Assembly (NCBI GenBank): GCA_030278955.1
Contig: JAOANR010000003.1
Location: 28,659,227 to 28,723,226 of the forward strand
DNA length: 64,000 bases
Reading direction: 5' to 3'
Origin: Hygrophila difformis
Lineage: Eukaryota; Streptophyta; Magnoliopsida; Lamiales; Acanthaceae
This document shows positions 34,969-46,156 of this stretch, piece by piece. Below the pieces are notes generated by a model. It did not search any database, was not told the DNA's origin, and saw only the letters and a list, made by a program, of their open reading frames with translations. Position 1 is the stretch's first letter. Every line of letters begins with the position of its first letter. Position numbers and translations under genes: made by a program.

Positions 34969-35931
34969 CTAGAAAATAACTTCCAAAGTTGAAATCATCG
35001 CCGGGATGAACTCTTGATCTTTTTGAATAATCCTCGCTTGTTCTTGCTCAAAGTATAAGCGAGATGCCATGTTGGGAATTGACGATGTATCCATCATTAA
35101 AATTTTATTTTCAGCTTCCCATTGTGCCATTTCTTGCGTTTTTTTAATCAAGTCATTTGCTCTAATTATTTCATTATTTCTCTTTTCTTGTAATTCAAAA
35201 TTTTTGACATTTGACCCCTCAAATAATGTTTGTATTTGTTGATTTGATTCCAATAATGTGTTTATGAGAAAAGAAAAATCCTCACCTTTTTTCTTCTTCA
35301 ATTTTGACTTTTTAACTCCCAATGGGCGCTTAGATGCAGAACCACTTCCACTGTCATCACTTATATTTATTGCAAATGAGGGAACTGCATCGGGTGACAT
35401 GGGAGAATCCGGCACGGGCGTATTTGACGGGGCCGATTAGGAAGAAAATGCATTGGGTCGTGATTTCTGTGATTTACAGTCGAACTTCTCAAAATCTTTC
35501 AGAAGATCCCATACATGCTCAAATTTGAAGCCTTTATTATATTTGGGATCAGAGTGTCATCAATTGTTTTGCACGACTCATCTGAATAACAATAAAACGT
35601 TTTAATATTTTGAAATACGGTAATTCACAGTTAAAATGAAAATGTAAACTTATAATATCACTTGATTAGTGTATTCAACTTGTTGAATGCATGCCTTGAA
35701 CTTAGATGTTGCACTCAAGATGAGATGCATATGAGTCTCCATTGATCGAGGACTTCTATCCGGCATATAAGAGTTTGGTTTATCAGCATTGTAAACTTGA
35801 GCAATACGACCCCATAATTGATCTCTTTTTTTAGCAATTCCAACTTCCGGATCTTGGGATATATCTTTGTACACAAGATAAAGATGTCTATCTTCATCAA
35901 TAGAGTAGTTAGTATTTCTGGAGTTGGCCAT
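34969..35931 (-). pseudogene. Harbinger ORF1, Myb/SANT-like DNA-binding protein
   Basis: The first exon-like part (35,931-35,650) begins M-A-N-S-R-N-T-N-Y-S-I-D-E-D and has a Myb/SANT-like helical domain with Y-K-D-I-S-Q-D-P-E-V-G, D-Q-L-W-G-R-I and R-S-P-R-S-M-E. The second part (35,415-34,969) has K-R-P-L-G-V-K-K-S-K-L-K-K-K-K followed by a coiled, Glu-rich tail of the NAM-associated C-terminal type (L-M-M-D-T-S-S-I). Between them lie about 230 bases, perhaps partly an intron, with an in-frame TAA near 35,437. In this transposon group ORF1 binds DNA and works with the transposase in the nucleus. I judge it broken, but the intron reading leaves some doubt. Confidence 0.6.
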
Positions 35932-36049
35932 TTCAAAGAAAGAATTTGAGAGAAACTAGCAACCAAGAAAGATTTTAGGAAGTTATGGAATGTTGAGTGC
36001 AAATGTGTGAACCTTGCAATTTATAACAAGAAATTCCTATAAATACCAA

Positions 36050-36570
36050 AAACTATGACAATATTCTCACTCAAACAATGTTCCCACTCAACCAATATGG
36101 CATGATTCGTACTCAATTGTTATGCCATGCTCACATGCATGATTCCCACTCACACACAAACCAATAAATTATAATAAGATGCCCACTCAACCTCACATGG
36201 CATGATTCCCACTCAATTGTTATGTCATGCTCACATTCCAAGACCAAGACTACTCATATCCGGATTCTCTTCTTCATTATGGTCACATGTATGATTCCCA
36301 CTCACACATAAGCTAACAAATTATGATAAGATGCCCACTCAACCTCACATGCATGATTTTCCAACTCACACATAAACCAATAAATTATGATAAGATGCCC
36401 ACTCAACCTCACATGCATGATTCCCACTCACAGATAAACCAACAAATTATGATAAGATGCCACTCAACCTCACATGGCATGATTCCTACTCAATTGTTAT
36501 GTCATGCTCACATTCCAAGGCAAAGACTACTCATATCTGGATTCTCACTTACATTATCCCCACTATGACA
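36050..36570. repeat. Tandem repeats between the two Harbinger genes
   Basis: A unit close to GATGCCCACTCAACCTCACATGCATGATTCCCACTCACACATAAACCAA recurs at about 36,178, 36,330, 36,399 and 36,452. A longer block (CAATTGTTATGTCATGCTCACATTCCAAG and onward) appears at 36,213 and again at 36,492. The repeats lie upstream of both divergent genes and so could contain their promoters. Confidence 0.75.
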
Positions 36571-36689
36571 ATATTCCACTCACGCACAATTATCATTTTG
36601 GAATCCAATGCATTTTTTATGATTATAAAATAGAAGTTAGTTTCATTCACATGTAGCAAACCATAAACCTAAAATATTTCATAAGAAAG

Positions 36690-37938
36690 ATGAATCCCAA
36701 TGGCATTCCTCATCACCTCACTTCAATGTTATTCGATGATGATATTGACGATTCAATACGTCATCACCAACAATTGCTCATTCAACAACAATGTAACACT
36801 AATCTTGTTGTTGCAAGGTGGTTAAGCAACCAAGCTACCACAAATGTGCATGGAGGCTCGGTTTTGGGTCGTAGAGTAATCCATCGTGACCGAGATGCAG
36901 CTGCCGAACGACTTTTCAATGACTACTTTTCTGAAAATCCAACATACAATGAAGAAATGTTTCGTAGACATTTCCGAATGGCTCGAAGTTTATTTCTTTG
37001 TATCACCGATTCTGTGAAAAACCATGATGAATACTTTGAGCAGCGGTGCAATGCAGCCGGGAGGATGGGTTTGTCCACACTTCATAAAGTTACAACGGCC
37101 TTTCTGTATTCGCATATGCATTGCCAGCGGATGCAATTGATGAATACATTAATATTGGTGAGTCCACTACCATTGAATGTGTTAAGAGGTTTTGTCGTGC
37201 AATTATTCAGATATTTTCAACTTAATATTTAAGATCCTCCAATTCAAATTATATTGAGAGACTACTGTATATTGGTAAAACGTGTGGATTTCCAGGAATG
37301 TTAGGTAGTTTATATTGCATGCATTGGAGGTGGAAAAATTATCCAACTGGTTGTTCAGGGCAATATGCAGGTCGTAGTGGAAAACCAACAATAATTCTTG
37401 AAATTATTGCTGATTATGATCTTTGTATATGGCATGCATACTTTGGTATGCCAGAATCTAATAATGATATAAATATGTTAGAAAGATCTCATCTTTTTAT
37501 TGATGTTTCTAGGGGAATTGCTCCACCGGCACACTATGTCATCCAAGGAAAAGAATATGATATGAGTTACCACCTTGCGGATGGGATCTATCCAAAATGG
37601 GCAACACTTGTGCAAACAATTTAGGATCCCCGAACACAAAAAAAAAAGAAATTATTTGCAATGACACAGGAGTCATGTAGAAAGATGTCGAGCGAGCATT
37701 CGGAGTTCTTGAAAGTCGATTTGCAATTGTAGCCAATCCAGCCCGTTTTTGGAATAAAGATGTTTTGCATAATATAATGGCAGCATGCATTATTATGCAT
37801 AATATGATAATTGAAGATGAAAGGGATCTTGAAGTGTCTATTGATGATGCAAGAGTTCCGATCCCCGATGTTGAAGAAGTAGATGAAGAAACTGATCAGT
37901 TCCAAGCATTTCTTACCCGATTTAGATATCAAAGATAA
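36690..37938 (+). pseudogene. Harbinger transposase (DDE_4 type), frameshifted
   Basis: From ATG 36,690 an N-terminal part with H-R-D-R-D-A-A-A-E-R-L and Y-N-E-E-M-F-R-R-H-F-R-M leads to a frameshift near 37,115. After a second break near 37,230 the catalytic part has G-S-L-Y-C-M-H-W-R-W-K-N, where the family has Asp at the Tyr position, so the first catalytic Asp is lost. F-G-M-P-E-S-N-N-D-I-N keeps the second Asp. After TAG 37,622 and another shift, the frame resumes with the V-E-R-A-F-G-V-L-E-S-R Glu motif and ends at TAA 37,936-37,938. The enzyme would have moved the element. It is related to the plant ALP1-like host proteins, but this copy is clearly transposon-derived. Confidence 0.8.
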
Positions 37939-38175
37939 AGATGCTCATTTTGCCCTTCGTAATGCTTTGATTGATCATTTATGGGAAGAATTTTCAAATT
38001 CTTAGAGGGAATATATGTATTTTTAAAAAATAATTATAAATTTTAAGTATAATATATATTTAAATATAAACAATATATTAATTTGATAGATAAAAATTAA
38101 ATGAATAGTAAAAATAATCAAAATGGAATATTCTTAAATAGAGGGAATTTAGAGTTAATTGTTGGAGATGAAAAG

Positions 38176-39596
38176 TAAAAACTGTAAACTAGACTAGAAA
38201 ATATAATATAGTTGACTGGGAAATAGAGTTTATTACTGAGATGGGTAAGCAAAACACCATTGTCACAGTTTGCAGAAAAATATTCAATTTATAGAAGGTA
38301 AATGCTCCAGTCTCTCTGCTCTTAGGGCTGCAAGGTTTAATTATGCATAGTATCCAAATTAAGATACTTGGTATGAAAGACTTATTGCCACAAAAAGTAT
38401 CACCTCCCACAAACATTTGCCACATGATTTTGTACAGCTAAGTTTAGTTAGCTTTATTCTAGGTTTGATCTCATAGCAAGCCAAAAATCATGAGGCCTCC
38501 ATTTAAATCAGTTGTGAAGCAAGATCTCAAGTAGTAGTGATCTAAATTAAACAATTGGGCTTTGATCAACATAGGCTTCTTCAGCAATGGATGCCTTCCT
38601 ATCACTATTCATTCTCCAGTTTACCAAAAAAGAGGCGTCCCAACTCCTAAACAGAGTATGAAAATGTAAACGGAGATAGGGTGGTTGCCTTGTCCCCAAG
38701 AGGGATTGGATGGATCAAAAGGCCTTATTAGTCATATCTTCGATCCTGGATGTATTCGAAATGCTAAACATAATGATTGGAATGATATAGTACAGAGGAA
38801 AACCTACAAAGGCAAATAGCAAGGACTTTCACATAAAATTTAATGAAGCGCCTGCACAACAACCTGATAGGCTAGAAATGGGAATGCAAACTGGGATTAC
38901 AGATAATCAAATCCCCTTTCGCAAACACATCATGAACAAAATGAGTGACTAGAGCCAACTTCGCTCCAAATATTTATACTCGCAGCCATCCATTTTTGAG
39001 GCATGGAACGAACCTTTTTCTTCTACCAATAAAAAATTTAGCAGTCATCCCCCGTGTTGAGGCATGGAACGAACCAACCTTTTTTCTGGGCTCGGGTTTG
39101 TAACATGTATTCCGGTCTTGAAGTGTAGCTGCATCTTTGTGTGCTCTTTGAAACCTGACCACATTTTGTCCAAGAGTATAGTATATCACAGTATTCTTTA
39201 AGAAGTTATTTCTCCAAATTAAACACAAGATTGGTCCCGGCACTTGCTTGGACACAATGAATGATCGAATGCCTTCCTTCAAGTCTAGCAATCAGCTTTC
39301 CTTTTCTTACTTTTTTGGATCAAGCATCAAAGCAGATCGATTGTAAAAGCAGTTTAACAGCACAAAACAGAAATCTGGAAACACAGAGAGAAGTTGAATT
39401 GCCTTAGCTTCCACATGAAGATCAGTTTAGTTTTGCTGCAGCAACTGTAAGAGCTTGTAATAAGCAGGCAGCAAATACACAACAGCATCCAATGTTTTTA
39501 TAACCATGTAGCCAACATAAAACCTCAAAGCAATACCAGTACTAATACCAAAACCATCCATCTATGCAGGTGTCTACTCACTAATTGCCAAATTCA
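38176..39596. other. Intergenic DNA downstream of NFXL1
   Basis: No gene is supported. The last few hundred bases (about 39,300-39,596) probably hold the 3' untranslated region of NFXL1. A 105-codon open frame at 38,974-39,291 on the minus strand has no recognisable content. Confidence 0.45.
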
Positions 39597-42500
39597 TCAA
39601 TCACAAACCTTCTCCCAGTCATCCACCACTTCCTCCAAATCCGAGCTGCTCTCCATGGGCTTAGAACCCGAGCCTGTTGGAAGTTCAGGCTGCTTCCGAC
39701 TGAACCCGGTGTCCATCAGTTTTGAAGTGCTTCCCGATTCAAGAACACTCCACCTGTTTGTAGCTGTTAAGGGAGTTGGAGCAGCCGTGCTGTCTGGCTT
39801 CTCTTTATGAGTGCCACCAGCATTGCTAGACCACTCCTCAGAGTCCCAAGGCGATGATAGAGAACTCTCCTTCCAATCTACAGTGTTCTCCTTCAGAACC
39901 ACTTTCTTCCATGGGTTGTTTGCTTTCAATGATGATGTTGCTACGTCTTTAGATGTTGCAGACGACACCCATGCATTGGCACCTGAGCTGGCTGCAGATG
40001 CTCCACCATTTTGAGGAACTGCAACAGCACCATGATATACGGAACCCTGATCTAGTCTTCGCATAGCAGTTGCTGCTCGGGCTGGATCACTGAAGACAGT
40101 CAGAGCATTCTTATCATTCAACCAGACAAGTTCACATTCGCCACCAAACCTCAACACCAGTGCACTGATATCGGCGTCTCGAGGCAAGTCGAATAGAGAA
40201 ACGACGAGCCTAGGGTCCATGTCGACAAGAGGATCGAACGTTAGTGGTTGCAACATGTTACCAGGATTGCAAGTTTTCACCCCCAGAACACGTGCAGGGG
40301 TTTTGGACTTGGGTGTGACATGGACAACAATGAATCTTTTTGGCTCCCAACCAGCAGCATTCACAGAAAGCTTCCATCTTTCTGCTATCAGCCTCACAGC
40401 ATCCCTCTTCTCCTTAGGCATCGGGCAAAATACATGAACTTTGAGAGCATTGAGACTACCTCTACCCCTGCCAAGGACGAGATACTTGCATCGCTCTTCC
40501 ACAGACAGCACCCACTTGGCATCACGCCTGAGAAGATCTGAAAGCACTTCTGATACTGCTGTGTTGTCGCCAAAGTGCAGTGCTTCCAAGCTGGGAGGAG
40601 AGACACCAAAAGCATCAGCAAGAACCTTCTTGCGCTCCACCTTTGCACACTCGTCGTCACATGTGAGCTTTCTCTGACCAAGTGGAACTCTCTGGTCATT
40701 TCCCTCAACGGGTTGTAGAGGTGTTGGCAGCTTTGGGGCTATGGAAGCTTCCAAGACAATACCATTATATCCATTCCCACTACCACCGGCATCACAGGGA
40801 ACCGTTGCATTTACTCGACCACAAGAACAACTGATTGTGACAGGAAACTCACATCTTATGTCCGGACATGGAGAGGAAGGATGGCAAAGGGCAGTGCAGG
40901 TATGCCTGCAATCTCTCTTTGGTGCACCGCATGTTTGCCCACAAGATGCCCGGGAACCAGTAGATGACCCACAGGAAGAGTCACATGGTGGTGGATGGCA
41001 AGTTCTTGAGCATGCATGTAAGCCACACTGCCTCGTTTTCCCACAGAGCTTGTTACACCTAATATCCTTTGACCCACAAGGTATGTTCCGGACAACCACA
41101 TGTCCACCTACACACTCCTTTGCAACAGGAACTGAGCATGGTGGGCAATCCCCAAAGTGACAACTATGAGATGATAGATGACCACATGGCTGAGGAACTG
41201 AACAAGGGAATTGACACGATGGTGGAGGTGTACCACAGGGTTGTGGAGGAGGAATTGAAGTTCTACCGCAAGAACAAGACAACTCTGTAAAAATTGTCTC
41301 CAGGCAGGGAGGGCAATGACCGCTGTGACAGAGAGACATGCAAGAGTGCTGTCCACACCTCAGCTTCTTCTCACATGGCATGGAACACTTATGTGGATCC
41401 CAATCTGTTGGGAAAGAATTGCTGAGATTAGAGAGAGGGCAGCAACGCTCACTGCACCGGTGCCTTCCACAGTTTTTCTTCCGACCACAAGGTTTTTCAC
41501 AAGTGTATTTCTCATTCTCCAGAATTGTTTTGAAACACTCCACAGTTCGAGAACTTGACACACAACGACACTTCTGGGTAACAAGCACTTGGCATGGAGG
41601 GCAGGCCCCGGAATGGCATACATCTTGACAATTATGTAATCCACAAGGTAGGATCTTCCCACAAATCTGGGAGCAAGTTGAGATTGGATCCAAACAATTT
41701 TGCCTCACTTCATTCGACATTGTCTTCCCACAGCAACACGTCTTAATCTTACTGGGTAGTAATTCACATTCAGCACATGGGCCTGGATGGCAAAGCTCCT
41801 GGCAAACATGATTCCCACAGTCAAGCCTCTTCTCACAAGTCAAACTGCAAGTGAACACACCGTCTTCAACATTGACTTCCCCCTTCACAACCATCTCTCC
41901 ACAAAGAATGACTTCAGTTGTCTTCTTGCAGAAACACGAGGCATTGACCACAACCTGGCAAGGATCACAAGGGCCTACATGGCAGACCTTTTCACATCGA
42001 TGTCGTTCACAACCAAGAAGCTTGTCACACCTCTGCCCACAGGTGAGAACAGACTTCCGATCAGAGCATCGAGTTGTGATCACTTTCTTCCCACAGGGGC
42101 ACTTCCGTGGCGGAGCAAAGGCTTTACAAGGGGGGCAAGGACCTGGATGACATTGCAAAACACAAATGTGAGGACACGTATCCTCCTTGTGCATGCCAGG
42201 AAGTTCTCTTTCCAATCGTTTTCCACATGGCTCCCCACAAGAATGCGGGGTCAAATATAAATCTGCAGGAGGTTCGGGTCTCTTCCCACAAAAGCAAACA
42301 TATCGAATCTCCTTAGATGATGTAAGCTGCACAGACTGGCATCCAGGGCACCGCCAATTGAAACCTTGATTCTTCTCTGCTGACATATCAATGGAACCTG
42401 GTGCTCTAGCCCATTTCTTAATACAGTTCAGGTGAAAAATTGAGTAACAGCTGGAGCACGACCAAACAGCTGCAGTTCTTCGAACCATGTCATAACAAAT

Positions 42501-42950
42501 CATACACTCTACAGATCCCTTCAAAAGCTTATCCTGAATTTCCTGCACCAGCTGTGGCATGTCCTTACCCTTGGATATGTTAGCATTCCTTTCATGATTA
42601 TCCTTTTCCAGCTCCTTCTTTTCCCCAATTTGATTCACAGGCCGGCCTCGGTGTCCTCTTGATCCAAGGTGTATCCTATTAGGATTTGGATTGCGAGGAA
42701 CCGGTCTAACCAAATCAATTACATGAGCTCCACCATTTCCATTGCCATTCTGGCTTGAATCATCAACACTAACAGATGGAGTTGATGTCGGAGCCACAAC
42801 CAAACCTCGTGGAACCCACTGCCGCTGATTTTGACGATTGTTGGGTCGGTTGCTGTTCCTTTGGTGATTATTGTTTTCCCTTCTGTTGGTCTGTTCAGAT
42901 AAGCTCATGTTCTGATTCAAAGGCGAAAAGTTTTCGAGATCTTGATCCAC
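39597..42950 (-). CDS. NFXL1: NF-X1-type zinc finger protein NFXL1
   Basis: One uninterrupted frame of 1,117 codons. Residues 1-130 are Asn, Arg and Gly-rich. A RING-type finger at 149-204 (C-M-I-C-Y-D to W-R-C-P-G-C) precedes a long array of NF-X1 zinc fingers with the C-G-x-H-x-C-x-x-x-C-H-x-G-x-C pattern, through about residue 720. The next part has R-K-L-T-C-D-D-E-C-A, then an R3H-like and RRM-like region. The end, D-D-W-E-K-V-C-D, closely resembles plant NFXL1. The Arabidopsis protein is of similar size and also intronless in its coding part. It is a nuclear regulator of stress and defence gene expression and may act as a ubiquitin ligase. The first Met at 42,950 is preferred; a second lies at residue 15. 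No defect is visible. Confidence 0.95.
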   Translation of the reverse strand: MDQDLENFSPLNQNMSLSEQTNRRENNNHQRNSNRPNNRQNQRQWVPRGLVVAPTSTPSVSVDDSSQNGNGNGGAHVIDLVRPVPRNPNPNRIHLGSRGHRGRPVNQIGEKKELEKDNHERNANISKGKDMPQLVQEIQDKLLKGSVECMICYDMVRRTAAVWSCSSCYSIFHLNCIKKWARAPGSIDMSAEKNQGFNWRCPGCQSVQLTSSKEIRYVCFCGKRPEPPADLYLTPHSCGEPCGKRLERELPGMHKEDTCPHICVLQCHPGPCPPCKAFAPPRKCPCGKKVITTRCSDRKSVLTCGQRCDKLLGCERHRCEKVCHVGPCDPCQVVVNASCFCKKTTEVILCGEMVVKGEVNVEDGVFTCSLTCEKRLDCGNHVCQELCHPGPCAECELLPSKIKTCCCGKTMSNEVRQNCLDPISTCSQICGKILPCGLHNCQDVCHSGACPPCQVLVTQKCRCVSSSRTVECFKTILENEKYTCEKPCGRKKNCGRHRCSERCCPLSNLSNSFPTDWDPHKCSMPCEKKLRCGQHSCMSLCHSGHCPPCLETIFTELSCSCGRTSIPPPQPCGTPPPSCQFPCSVPQPCGHLSSHSCHFGDCPPCSVPVAKECVGGHVVVRNIPCGSKDIRCNKLCGKTRQCGLHACSRTCHPPPCDSSCGSSTGSRASCGQTCGAPKRDCRHTCTALCHPSSPCPDIRCEFPVTISCSCGRVNATVPCDAGGSGNGYNGIVLEASIAPKLPTPLQPVEGNDQRVPLGQRKLTCDDECAKVERKKVLADAFGVSPPSLEALHFGDNTAVSEVLSDLLRRDAKWVLSVEERCKYLVLGRGRGSLNALKVHVFCPMPKEKRDAVRLIAERWKLSVNAAGWEPKRFIVVHVTPKSKTPARVLGVKTCNPGNMLQPLTFDPLVDMDPRLVVSLFDLPRDADISALVLRFGGECELVWLNDKNALTVFSDPARAATAMRRLDQGSVYHGAVAVPQNGGASAASSGANAWVSSATSKDVATSSLKANNPWKKVVLKENTVDWKESSLSSPWDSEEWSSNAGGTHKEKPDSTAAPTPLTATNRWSVLESGSTSKLMDTGFSRKQPELPTGSGSKPMESSSDLEEVVDDWEKVCD

Positions 42951-43658
42951 GGCCAGAGTATTACTAGCCAGAAAAAGAGTTCCGGCTCCGATCTCCGGTT
43001 AACTATATAAAATGACAAGAAATGAAAATCTATCAATATCCAAACAGAATGATCAAAATATGCTACTCCAACAATTTCAACCCAAATCACTATTAATAAA
43101 TCGGCAGTCAACTTACTGAGATTGCATAGCTTCAATTCCAACCAAAATCGCAATCCACCAAATCAATCAAAATACAGATATTCAAATAACTTCAATTTTA
43201 ATCAGAATCACCATCCACCCATCCATCCGATAGTCTCTAAAAACTACAGGAAAATAAAATAGAACAAAAATTTACCAATACCAAACTCAAGCCAAAAAGA
43301 AACAGATGTAAACATGAAAATTTCAAATTCAAAATAACTTCATTCAATCCGATTCGCCATATATTAATCCAAAATAAACGTAATTACTACAATCATTTTC
43401 AAATTGCTTCTATTAAAAAAAATAAATAAATAAAATAAAAGATCTAAAAATAAAAACACACGGTGCAGACCTAATGCAGAAAAAAGCGCAGAAGATCGGC
43501 AATCCTTGGCACTCGAGCACTGGAACAATTATCGACCGAGAATCGGTTTTTCCGATGCTTATTGTGGGTTATTCAAGAGAGATTCGATCTGAATAAAATC
43601 GCCCTTCTTGCTTTGCGGGTGGATTGGAGGTTGTGCGTATACGTGAAGTATATTTATA
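42951..43658 (-). promoter_or_regulatory. NFXL1: NFXL1 promoter, leader and probable leader intron
   Basis: On the minus strand TATAAATA lies at 43,658-43,651, so transcription may start near 43,620. A leader intron is plausible between about 43,472 (CATTAG/GTCTGC) and 43,005 (TTTTATATAG/TTAACC). The stretch between is AT-rich and has no gene. Splice sites are my reading of the sequence. Confidence 0.45.
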
Positions 43659-43824
43659 CGGTGGAAAAATGCGTGGTGCCCAAACAAGACCGTCTTTCTC
43701 TACTCTATCATTTCTCAGCCAACAAAACGAGACCTTTAAAGTGACTTTTATTAATTTAAAGTTAAATTCGAAATTGGAAAATATTTCCGCTTTTTTTTTT
43801 TAATTTAAAAATTTAAAGTTAAAT

Positions 43825-44501
43825 GGAAAAAATGTCAAATACATTCGTTTTCTTTTCAAAAAAGCCAAATCGGTCCTTTTTTTAATTTTATTACCGATTT
43901 AGTCCGCTATCTATGCTAATTATATCCATTGTAGTCCAAAAATCACTAATCATTCCTAGGACGCTGACGTGACATTGATTTATTTCGGTCTTTTTCATTC
44001 TTAAACGCGATTCAAGATTAAACACAATGAGATAAAAGGCATGTGATTGTCCTTGTCATTCTTCGGCCCTCAGTTTTGAGCCAAAACGTCCCCATTATCG
44101 TTTCTTTGTTGCCGGAATTTGAATATGCGCCGCGGGATTAGGGTTCGAATTGGGGTGCTGCGATATGGGAGATGGTTGAAATGAAGGGATTCGAATTGGG
44201 GGTGATTGAAAAGAAGGGCTTCGAATTGGGGTGCTGCAATATGAGAGGTGATTGAAATTAGCGTCGGGTCGGGTGCACACTTATTTGGCAAACACGTCGG
44301 AGTGATAACAATTCAAAACAGATCCAGCGTGTATGGTTTAGAATAAATCATTGACACATCAGCATCCTAGGAAGGATTAGTGATTTTTGGACTAAAGTGG
44401 ATATAATTAGCATAGGTAACGAACTAAATCGTCAATAAAATTAAAAAAATGATCGATTTGGTTTTTTGAAAAAGAAAACGGATGTATTTGGACTTTTTTC
44501 C
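43825..44501. mobile_element. Mutator-like non-autonomous element with long inverted ends
   Basis: About 160-bp inverted repeats (43,825-43,984 and 44,342-44,501) begin GGAAAAAATGTC and, on the other strand, GGAAAAAAGTCC. They stay alike through CTATGCTAATTATATCCA and CCAAAAATCACTAATC. A 10-bp direct repeat, AAAGTTAAAT, flanks the element exactly (43,815-43,824 and 44,502-44,511), in the 9-11 bp range of Mutator-like elements. The 357-bp middle has a short duplicated phrase (TTCGAATTGGGGTGCTGC at 44,140 and 44,219) and may be captured DNA. It sits 170 bases upstream of the NFXL1 TATA box. Confidence 0.85.
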
Positions 44502-44699
44502 AAAGTTAAATTCAAAAAGGCAAATTGCTACGTTTTTCTTTGTTTTTCTTTTCATTGCTATTTGTAAGTACGTCACTCTTCACACCCCACACAAATATTT
44601 TATAATAGTTATGAAGTACAAGTTAAATATAATTAAGTAAAATCTTATTACTAGTATAAAAAAAAAAGTAAAATCTTATTAGATTCGTCTAGTATTGTA

Positions 44700-45445
44700 C
44701 TCCCTCTGTCCCATTAAAAGTAGCTCCTTTTGACTTTTGACAATGTTCATTGTTTAACTTTGACTTGATTTTATTGTATTGATACAAGAAGAGAAAAATA
44801 GTCAAGTGTGGTCTTGTTAGAATCGTCTAATTGTATAGTTTTAAAATATACTCCCTCCGTCCCACGAAATTTGGCCACTATTCCTTTTTGGGGTGTCCCA
44901 CGAAATTTAGCCATTTTCCATTTTAGGATAAATTTAAATAATATAACTTTGATTAGAATTTTAATTATTCTCAAATCATATTAAAAGTGTTCACTTTTAC
45001 TATTCTGCACAAATTCCAATACACTTTTACTTTTCTACACAAAGTCCCTAATATTTCTTCAATTCTTAATATTTCAAAATTGGTACAAATAAAAATTGTA
45101 TAAAATATATACTATGAAACTAAATGATTAGACGATTCTAACAATATCACACTTGAATATTTTTCTCTAATTGTATCATTACATAATATTAAGTCAAAAT
45201 TAAACAATAAACAATATCAAAATTCATTAGAATCTTAAACACAAAATGCCCCACACCACTTTAACTACTAAACCCCACTACCTAAAATTACCGTGTCCAA
45301 AAGAAAGTAGCCATATTTTGCGGGACGGAGGGAGCACATTTTATATAATTTTTACTTATACCAATTTTGAGATATAAAGCATTTAACAATTGCATTGGAT
45401 TTTCTGCAGAAGAAAAAGTGGTCACTTTTAATGGGACGGAGGGAG
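44700..45445. mobile_element. Stowaway-like MITE interrupted by a second one
   Basis: The outer ends CTCCCTCTGTCCCATTAAAAG and, on the other strand, CTCCCTCCGTCCCATTAAAAG are inverted repeats with TA at both edges (44,698-44,699 and 45,446-45,447). The inner element at 44,851-45,334 splits it. Without the insert it is about 260 bp, a normal Stowaway size. Confidence 0.85.
44851..45334. mobile_element. Inner Stowaway-like MITE
   Basis: The ends CTCCCTCCGTCCCACGAAATTTGGC and, on the other strand, CTCCCTCCGTCCCGCAAAATATGGC are inverted repeats. TA precedes it at 44,849; the matching site on the right now reads CA. It belongs to a different subfamily from its host and is the younger of the two. 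Confidence 0.8.
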
Positions 45446-45576
45446 TATTTTTTGCATATCGAACTTTTAAAATTTTTTCTTATATCGAATTTGAGTTATT
45501 AATAATTTTAAAATTTTTTCTTGTATCGAACTTGAGTTATTAATAATATAGTAATGTATATAATTAAAAGTTATAC

Positions 45577-45608
<32 letters not shown>

Positions 45609-46156
45609 GATGAATTATTATGGTAATAATATAGTACTGTTTATAATAATTTAATATTAACTTACACAAAAAATATTTTAAAAATTCAATAATATACAAG
45701 TTTACAAGATTTAATTGTTGACAAAGGAAAACCAAATTAATTACAGGAGAATATTGAAATATTCATAAGATGCATACAACTTTAACATATCAGACATACT
45801 TCTTGTCAACATATTGTAGACTGTACTTGAACTAATATTCATAAAGTAGAAATATAATCAATCTAAAGGTACAAGTTTGGGTTTTTCATGTTTACACTGC
45901 AAAAAAAAGAATCAAGTACTCGAGCAATTCTAATAATTTATTTATAAATTATTGCAATAATTGACAATCCCTCTTTTCCTAGACTCAACCCTCTATCCCA
46001 CATCAAAAAAAGAAGGGGCAAAAAAAAAAAAAAAAAAAAAAGAAAGTCCTAGTAGGCTGAAAGCAAGCACACACACATCACACTAGGAAATCATAAATGT
46101 CATGAATTAAGGTGTGGATTCAAAACTTTTTAACAAAATTTTTGCAGTGCGTCTCC
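45446..46156. other. Intergenic DNA and probable SEC24 3' untranslated region
   Basis: An (AAT)n microsatellite lies at about 45,575-45,608 and a run of about 22 A at 46,020-46,041. The bases next to the SEC24 stop codon are probably its 3' untranslated region; a minus-strand AATAAA-like signal occurs near 45,940. No other gene is seen. Confidence 0.45.

Larger units (their letters stand above)
34484..38175. mobile_element. PIF/Harbinger transposon with two divergent genes, inactive
   Basis: The left end GAGCATCTCCAGCAGTGG and the right end, read on the other strand as CATCTCCAACAATTAAC, share the CATCTCCA core of Harbinger ends. The exact edges and the 3-bp duplication are not clear. Inside, a Myb-like ORF1 gene reads left (35,931-34,969) and a transposase gene reads right (36,690-37,938). 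The region between them (about 36,050-36,570) is made of tandem repeats. Confidence 0.65.

Noticed and set aside
38974..39291. 105-codon open frame on the minus strand
   Set aside because: No domain, no splice or promoter context. It lies where only intergenic DNA or the NFXL1 3' end is expected.
40741..42316. Several open frames on the plus strand opposite NFXL1
   Set aside because: They mirror the Cys-rich coding sequence of NFXL1 and have no features of their own.
44070..44291. Small gene inside the Mutator-like element
   Set aside because: The frame arises from a short internal repeat and matches nothing I recognise.
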